A DNA stretch of 64,000 nucleotides from Benzoatithermus flavus. GTDB taxonomy: Bacteria; Pseudomonadota; Alphaproteobacteria; Geminicoccales; Geminicoccaceae. The notes under the pieces are model-generated. The model had not been told where the DNA came from, ran no database searches, and saw nothing but the letters and a program-made list of their open reading frames with translations. A program made the position numbers and the translations under genes. Below are positions 60,783-64,000 of this stretch, piece by piece (within the stretch, counting starts at the first letter, position 1; each line of letters begins with the position of its first letter). Location of the stretch: positions 1 to 64,000 of the forward strand of contig NZ_JBBLZC010000009.1 in assembly GCF_037908215.1 (NCBI RefSeq). The letters run 5' to 3'.

Positions 60783-61988
60783 ATGCCGGACAAGCCGGGC
60801 CGTATCGAGCGTGGCCGCCATTTTCTGCAACTGCCGGGACCGACACCCGTGCCCGAGCGGGTCTTGCGCGCGATGCAACGGGCGGGCAACGATTTCGCGG
60901 AGCCGCGGTTCGCGGCGCTGACGCGCTCGTGCCTGCACGATCTCGGCCGGGTGTTCGCGACCGAGGGCGAGGTGTTCGCCTTCTCCGCCAACGGCCACGG
61001 TGCCTGGGAGCTGGCGCTCGTCAACTTTCTCGAGCCGGGCGACACGGTGCTGGTGCCGGGTACCGGCCAGTTCTCCCGCTCCTGGGCCGAGATGGCGCGG
61101 CGGCTGGGCTTTTCGGTGATCGAGCTGCCGGCCGACTGGCGGCGGGCCGCCGACGTCGCCGCGGTGGAGCAGGCGCTCGCCGAGGACCGCGAGCGTCGGA
61201 TCAAGGCGGTGCTCGCGGTGCACACCGAGACCGCGACCGGAACGCGCAGCGACCTCGTGGCGATCCGTGGCGCTCTCGACCGGACGGCGCATCCGGCTCT
61301 CTTCTTCGCCGACGCCATCGCTTCGCTCGCGGTCGAGCCGTTCGCGATGGACGACTGGGGCATCGACGTGGCACTCGCCGCCTCGCAGAAAGGGCTGATG
61401 CTGCCACCAGGGCTGGCCTTTCTCGCGGTCGGCCGGAAAGCCATGGCGGTGGCCGAGCGCTGCCGCTATCCGCGGCGCTACTGGGACCTGCAGTTCCGGC
61501 GCGGCCCGGAGTCCTACATGTGGTGGCACGGTACCCCGCCCGTGCAGATGATCTGGGGTCTGCGCGAGGCGCTCGACATGCTGCTCGAGGAAGGGCTCGA
61601 GCAGGTGATCGCCCGCCATCGGCGCCTTGCCGAGGCGGTGCGGCGCTGTGTCGAGGCCTGGTCCGCGCCCGGGACGCTCGCGCTCAACGCGGTGAACCCG
61701 GCCGAGCGGGCCAACGCGGTCACCACCGTCCTGACGGCGGCCGGGACCTATCCCGACCGGCTGCGCCGGGTCTGCCGCGACTCGCTCGCGATCTCGCTCG
61801 GCGCCGGTCTCGGCGAACTCGCGGGCAAGGCATTCCGCATCGGCCATCTCGGCGACCTCAACGCGCCTACCGTTCTGGGCGCTCTCGCCGGGATCGAGGT
61901 GGCGATGCGCGTCTGCGGCATCCCCTACGGGCCGGGTGGCCTGGATGCCGCCGTGGCATGGCTCGCGGCGACCGCCTCGCCGGACTGA
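60783..61988 (+). CDS. serine-glyoxylate/alanine-glyoxylate aminotransferase family
   Basis: 401-aa class V PLP aminotransferase. It opens GRHFLQLPGPTPVPERVLRA. The cofactor site has AFSANGHGAWELALVNFL, and the Schiff-base Lys is in ALAASQKGLMLPPGLAF; this SQKGLMLPPGL form is the serine-glyoxylate type. YMWWHGTPPVQMIWGLREAL and the C-terminal FRIGHLGDLNAPTVLGAL complete the family pattern. Serine-glyoxylate aminotransferase gives hydroxypyruvate and glycine in the serine cycle or photorespiration-like routes. It follows the TAXI gene, but a shared substrate is only a guess. Confidence 0.92.
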   Translation: MPDKPGRIERGRHFLQLPGPTPVPERVLRAMQRAGNDFAEPRFAALTRSCLHDLGRVFATEGEVFAFSANGHGAWELALVNFLEPGDTVLVPGTGQFSRSWAEMARRLGFSVIELPADWRRAADVAAVEQALAEDRERRIKAVLAVHTETATGTRSDLVAIRGALDRTAHPALFFADAIASLAVEPFAMDDWGIDVALAASQKGLMLPPGLAFLAVGRKAMAVAERCRYPRRYWDLQFRRGPESYMWWHGTPPVQMIWGLREALDMLLEEGLEQVIARHRRLAEAVRRCVEAWSAPGTLALNAVNPAERANAVTTVLTAAGTYPDRLRRVCRDSLAISLGAGLGELAGKAFRIGHLGDLNAPTVLGALAGIEVAMRVCGIPYGPGGLDAAVAWLAATASPD

Positions 61989-62060
61989 GCCCGGCCCGAG
62001 GAACTGTCGCTTTCAGGGCGCGTTGATCGCTCGGGAACGGCGACCTCGATGGAGACGGGC

Positions 62061-62261
62061 ATGGACGACGGGACCGGCGGTGCCGCCTTGAACATCGTGA
62101 TCGTGCTGGGCACGATCATCCTGGCGGTCATCCTGATCTACGGAACGATGCACTACCGCAAGCGTGGGCGGGGTCCGACGGCGCCACGCTCCCACGAGCA
62201 TCCGCCGACCGGTGCCCGAACCATCTCGGATACCGACGCCTCGCAGAGCAGCAAGCAGTAA
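62061..62261 (+). CDS. small single-pass membrane protein
   Basis: 66 aa (70 if it begins at 62049). One membrane helix, LNIVIVLGTIILAVILIYGT, follows a short Gly/Asp-rich N-terminus. A basic stretch (YRKRGRGP) indicates an inside C-terminus, and a Ser/Thr/Pro-rich tail ends it. GGAG lies 6 bases before ATG 62061, which decides the start. No family recognised. Confidence 0.55.
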   Translation: MDDGTGGAALNIVIVLGTIILAVILIYGTMHYRKRGRGPTAPRSHEHPPTGARTISDTDASQSSKQ

Positions 62262-62287
62262 AGGGTCACGAGGCGGCGGGCCCTATC

Positions 62288-62392
62288 TCACCCCTGCCCC
62301 ACGCGCTTGAGCCCGACGATGCCGCCAAGGCCGATGCAGACGAGACGCGCTGCCGTGGCGGGCTCGTCGCGAGACGGGATCGTCCCCGCCGA
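62288..62392 (-). pseudogene. possible SMR-type (EmrE/SugE) pump C-terminal relic
   Basis: On the minus strand 34 codons between two stops read ...SRDEPATAARLVCIGLGG then IVGLKRVGQG. The pattern EPAT..RL.CIGL...GIVGLK resembles the last helix of small multidrug resistance pumps, with about two residues missing in the middle. No start and no other helices are present. The match is short, so confidence is low. Confidence 0.35.
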
Positions 62393-62559
62393 TCATCGCG
62401 GGAGCCATGAGGTCGTTCTCAGGCGCAGGATGCGCCCCGGATAGGAGCCCGACACCGGCGTGGTCGAGGACCGCGCCGGTCTGACGCAGGTGTGACGGCG
62501 CTCCCGCTTGCGCTCGGGAGCCCTTTCCCCACTTCTTGGGCGGCAAAGGAGATGACGCC
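62393..62559. other. intergenic stretch, no gene seen
   Basis: This part between the SMR-like relic and the next small gene holds no supported frame on either strand. It ends in AAAGGAG (62545-62551), the ribosome site of the 62560 gene. Confidence 0.5.
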
Positions 62560-62850
62560 ATGCACGAGCGCTTTCGGCGCGGAAGCTTCGATGTCCGCAT
62601 GGTCCGGCTGCAGCCCTGGAAGGTTTGGGCGCTCGCGGCCGTAGGGGCCGTTTTCGTGCTCACCGTCCTGATCGCGATGGCGAGCCTCCTCGTGATCCTG
62701 GTGCCGGTGGCGCTCGTCGGCGGGCTCGTCGCCAAGCTGCTCCTCGGCACGAGCACCAGACGACCTGCGCCTGCACCACGCGGGCGGCCCGACGTGATCG
62801 AGGGTCGCTACGAGGTGATCGAGGTCCACCGCGAGCCCCGCGGGCGCTGA
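62560..62850 (+). CDS. small membrane protein
   Basis: 96 aa. A basic N-terminus (MHERFRRGSFDVRMVRLQPW) is followed by a long hydrophobic stretch (about residues 25-62), enough for one or two helices, and then a Pro/Arg-rich tail ending GRYEVIEVHREPRGR. GGAG sits 8 bases before ATG 62560, a good site. An upstream in-frame TTG is less likely. No family recognised; the shape resembles small phage-shock-like membrane proteins, without real evidence. Confidence 0.6.
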   Translation: MHERFRRGSFDVRMVRLQPWKVWALAAVGAVFVLTVLIAMASLLVILVPVALVGGLVAKLLLGTSTRRPAPAPRGRPDVIEGRYEVIEVHREPRGR

Positions 62851-63116
62851 GGCCAGCGTTGCACATCTGCCACAGCCAACCATGGCCGGATGGAGGATGG
62901 CAGCTTTGTGAGTTTTCTCACAGCGGAGCAGGCTGCCCGATGGTTTGATGGCGGCACATTGATGGTGAGCAATAGTGGGCCACGCAGACGCGAGGCCGTT
63001 ATTTCGAGCAGCCGAATGTTCATTGCCCTGCTCTTGGCAGGGATCCATCCCAGGTAATGGAAAGATTGGCGTCGGCCCGGTTTCTCGATCCCGGGCCGGC
63101 GCTCATCCTGTTTCGT
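62851..63116. other. intergenic stretch with short frame and hairpin
   Basis: Lower GC than its surroundings. A 55-codon plus-strand frame (62890-63057, MEDGSFVSFLTAEQAARWFD...) has no recognised family and no ribosome site, so it is not called. A strong stem CGGCCCGG/CCGGGCCGG (about 63074-63100) lies just beyond the stop of the minus-strand glutathione S-transferase gene and may help end its transcription, although no T-run follows. Confidence 0.4.
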
Positions 63117-63728
63117 TCAGGCAGAAGGCAGGGTGCGCAGCATCGACTCGCGCGCGGCGAACAGCTCGAACCAGGCGGCGAGCCTCGGCCGGGTGCTGCG
63201 CCAGCTCATGGCCGCAAAGCGGAAATCCAGATATCCCAGAGCGCAAGCCAGGGCGATCGTGCCGATGTCGAGGCGCTTGCCCAGCTCGTCGGCCTCGGCC
63301 TCGAGTCGGTCGAGGGCACGGACGACCTTGTCGAGCTGCCCGTCGACCCAGGCCGGCCAGCGCAGGTTCTCGGGCCGCAGGAAGGTCTCGTAGCGGGCGA
63401 GAATCGCAGCATCCATGATCCCGTCGCCCAGGGCCTGCAGACGCAGCGCCGTCCAGCGCGCGGGCCCCTCGGCCGGGAACAGGCGCGCGCCACCGTGCAG
63501 CGTGTCGAGATACTCGCAGATGACGCGGGAATCGTAGAGAGCGCTGCCATCGTCCAGGACGAGGCAGGGAATCTTGCCGAGCGGGTTGTCGGCGACGAGG
63601 CCGAGATCGGGGCCGACCGCGCTGGTCTGGACGTTGTTGATCTCGAGCCGGTCGAACAGACCGGTTTCGATCGCCGTCACCTTGACCTTGCGGCCGAAGG
63701 GCGAGGCTGGGTTCGAGTGCAGCTTCAT
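63117..63728 (-). CDS. glutathione S-transferase family protein
   Basis: 203 aa. The thioredoxin-like N-domain begins MKLHSNPASPFGRKVKVTA with Ser or nearby residues as the likely glutathione-activating group. The cis-Pro loop and glutathione-binding block are NPLGKIPCLVLDDGSALYDS. The helical C-domain has YLDTLHGGARLFPAEGPARW and the DIGTIALACALGYLDFRF N-cap region. Substrate cannot be inferred. Length and architecture are standard. Confidence 0.93.
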   Translation of the reverse strand: MKLHSNPASPFGRKVKVTAIETGLFDRLEINNVQTSAVGPDLGLVADNPLGKIPCLVLDDGSALYDSRVICEYLDTLHGGARLFPAEGPARWTALRLQALGDGIMDAAILARYETFLRPENLRWPAWVDGQLDKVVRALDRLEAEADELGKRLDIGTIALACALGYLDFRFAAMSWRSTRPRLAAWFELFAARESMLRTLPSA

Positions 63729-64000
63729 GACAGGCTTCCGAGCGCATGGTTCGAGGCTGCACTTCTTCTAGCGGGACGGAAGGCCGAACGCGAGGGTGGC
63801 CCGGAAACGGCGGAAGCTCGTGCGCGTTGAAGGAGGCCGCTTCGGATTTGGGCTGGACCTTACTCCTACAGGTCGGCATCACTGGTGGCCGTAAGACCCC
63901 ACACCCGGCAGGTACACGGTGTGGCGGATCGTTGCCCCGAATCGAGAACGGATACGCGGCCGTAGTGAGATGAGATGCGCGGTGAGGACCGGATCCCGAG
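63729..64000. other. right-edge stretch, no gene seen
   Basis: This is the upstream side of the glutathione S-transferase gene. No frame here has a family match or sensible codon bias. Base composition drops slightly around 63860-63950. A gene starting beyond the window edge cannot be judged. Confidence 0.4.

Noticed and set aside
62890..63057. 55-codon plus-strand frame
   Set aside because: No ribosome site and no recognised family; it lies in a lower-GC gap where chance frames are common.

Overview
This window is GC-rich, densely coding DNA from a Gram-negative alphaproteobacterium. The evidence is the argD-argF-hslO order, a single-chain GcvP, a fused-type aroK-aroB pair followed by a CNNM/CBS protein, TamA/TamB outer-membrane assembly genes, and Wza/Wzc polysaccharide-export proteins. 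A Rhodospirillales- or Geminicoccales-like lineage is plausible, but no marker here proves it. No rRNA, tRNA, CRISPR array or intact insertion sequence was seen.

Layout. 0.3-6.7 kb (minus): a Wzc-type tyrosine autokinase, a GlpD-like dehydrogenase, a methyltransferase and a family-4 glycosyltransferase. 7-10 kb (plus): a PrtD/PrtE-type secretion ABC exporter and its HlyD adaptor. 10-12.5 kb (minus): an aldo/keto reductase and an MFS transporter. 12.6-17.2 kb (plus): a stress-type operon of a tiny membrane peptide, XpaC, TelA, an SPFH-GYF fusion and a double zinc-ribbon membrane protein, followed by a DUF2442 gene whose DUF4160 partner survives only as a C-terminal stub. 17.9-22.6 kb: a tandem glycine riboswitch and gcvT-gcvH-gcvP. 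22.7-29.7 kb: mixed single genes (sulfotransferase, TauE, GT2, YhhQ, ProXp-ala-like deacylase, MerA-like oxidoreductase with TVP38), with a collapsed FitAB/VapBC toxin-antitoxin locus in between.

29.7-41.2 kb: accA, a hybrid histidine kinase with a secreted cofactor-less molybdopterin-oxidoreductase-like partner, a malyl-CoA lyase overlapping xerD, two membrane/secreted unknowns, and aroK-aroB-CNNM in the other direction. 41.2-41.75 kb holds a good candidate for an unannotated structured small RNA with its own promoter and terminator. 41.75-45.3 kb (minus): argD-argF-hslO-lipoprotein, with a terminator-like hairpin just before argD. 45.4-54.9 kb (minus): mscS-tamA-tamB-ABC permease, tightly packed. 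55-58.3 kb: a PPP-family phosphatase, then a palindrome-rich regulatory region driving an outer-membrane beta-barrel gene and wza, closed by a strong terminator. 58.3-64 kb: an AmpG-like transporter, an orphan TAXI binding protein, serine-glyoxylate aminotransferase, two small membrane proteins, a possible SMR-pump relic and a glutathione S-transferase.

Functional links. The glycine cleavage genes, serine-glyoxylate aminotransferase and malyl-CoA lyase all touch glycine/glyoxylate/C1 metabolism, though they lie in three separate places. Wzc at one end and beta-barrel/Wza at the other are parts of one polysaccharide export route separated by about 54 kb. The most unusual items are the TelA-XpaC-SPFH/GYF-zinc-ribbon operon, the candidate small RNA at 41.5 kb, the cluster of inverted repeats before the Wza operon, and two decayed toxin-antitoxin loci.
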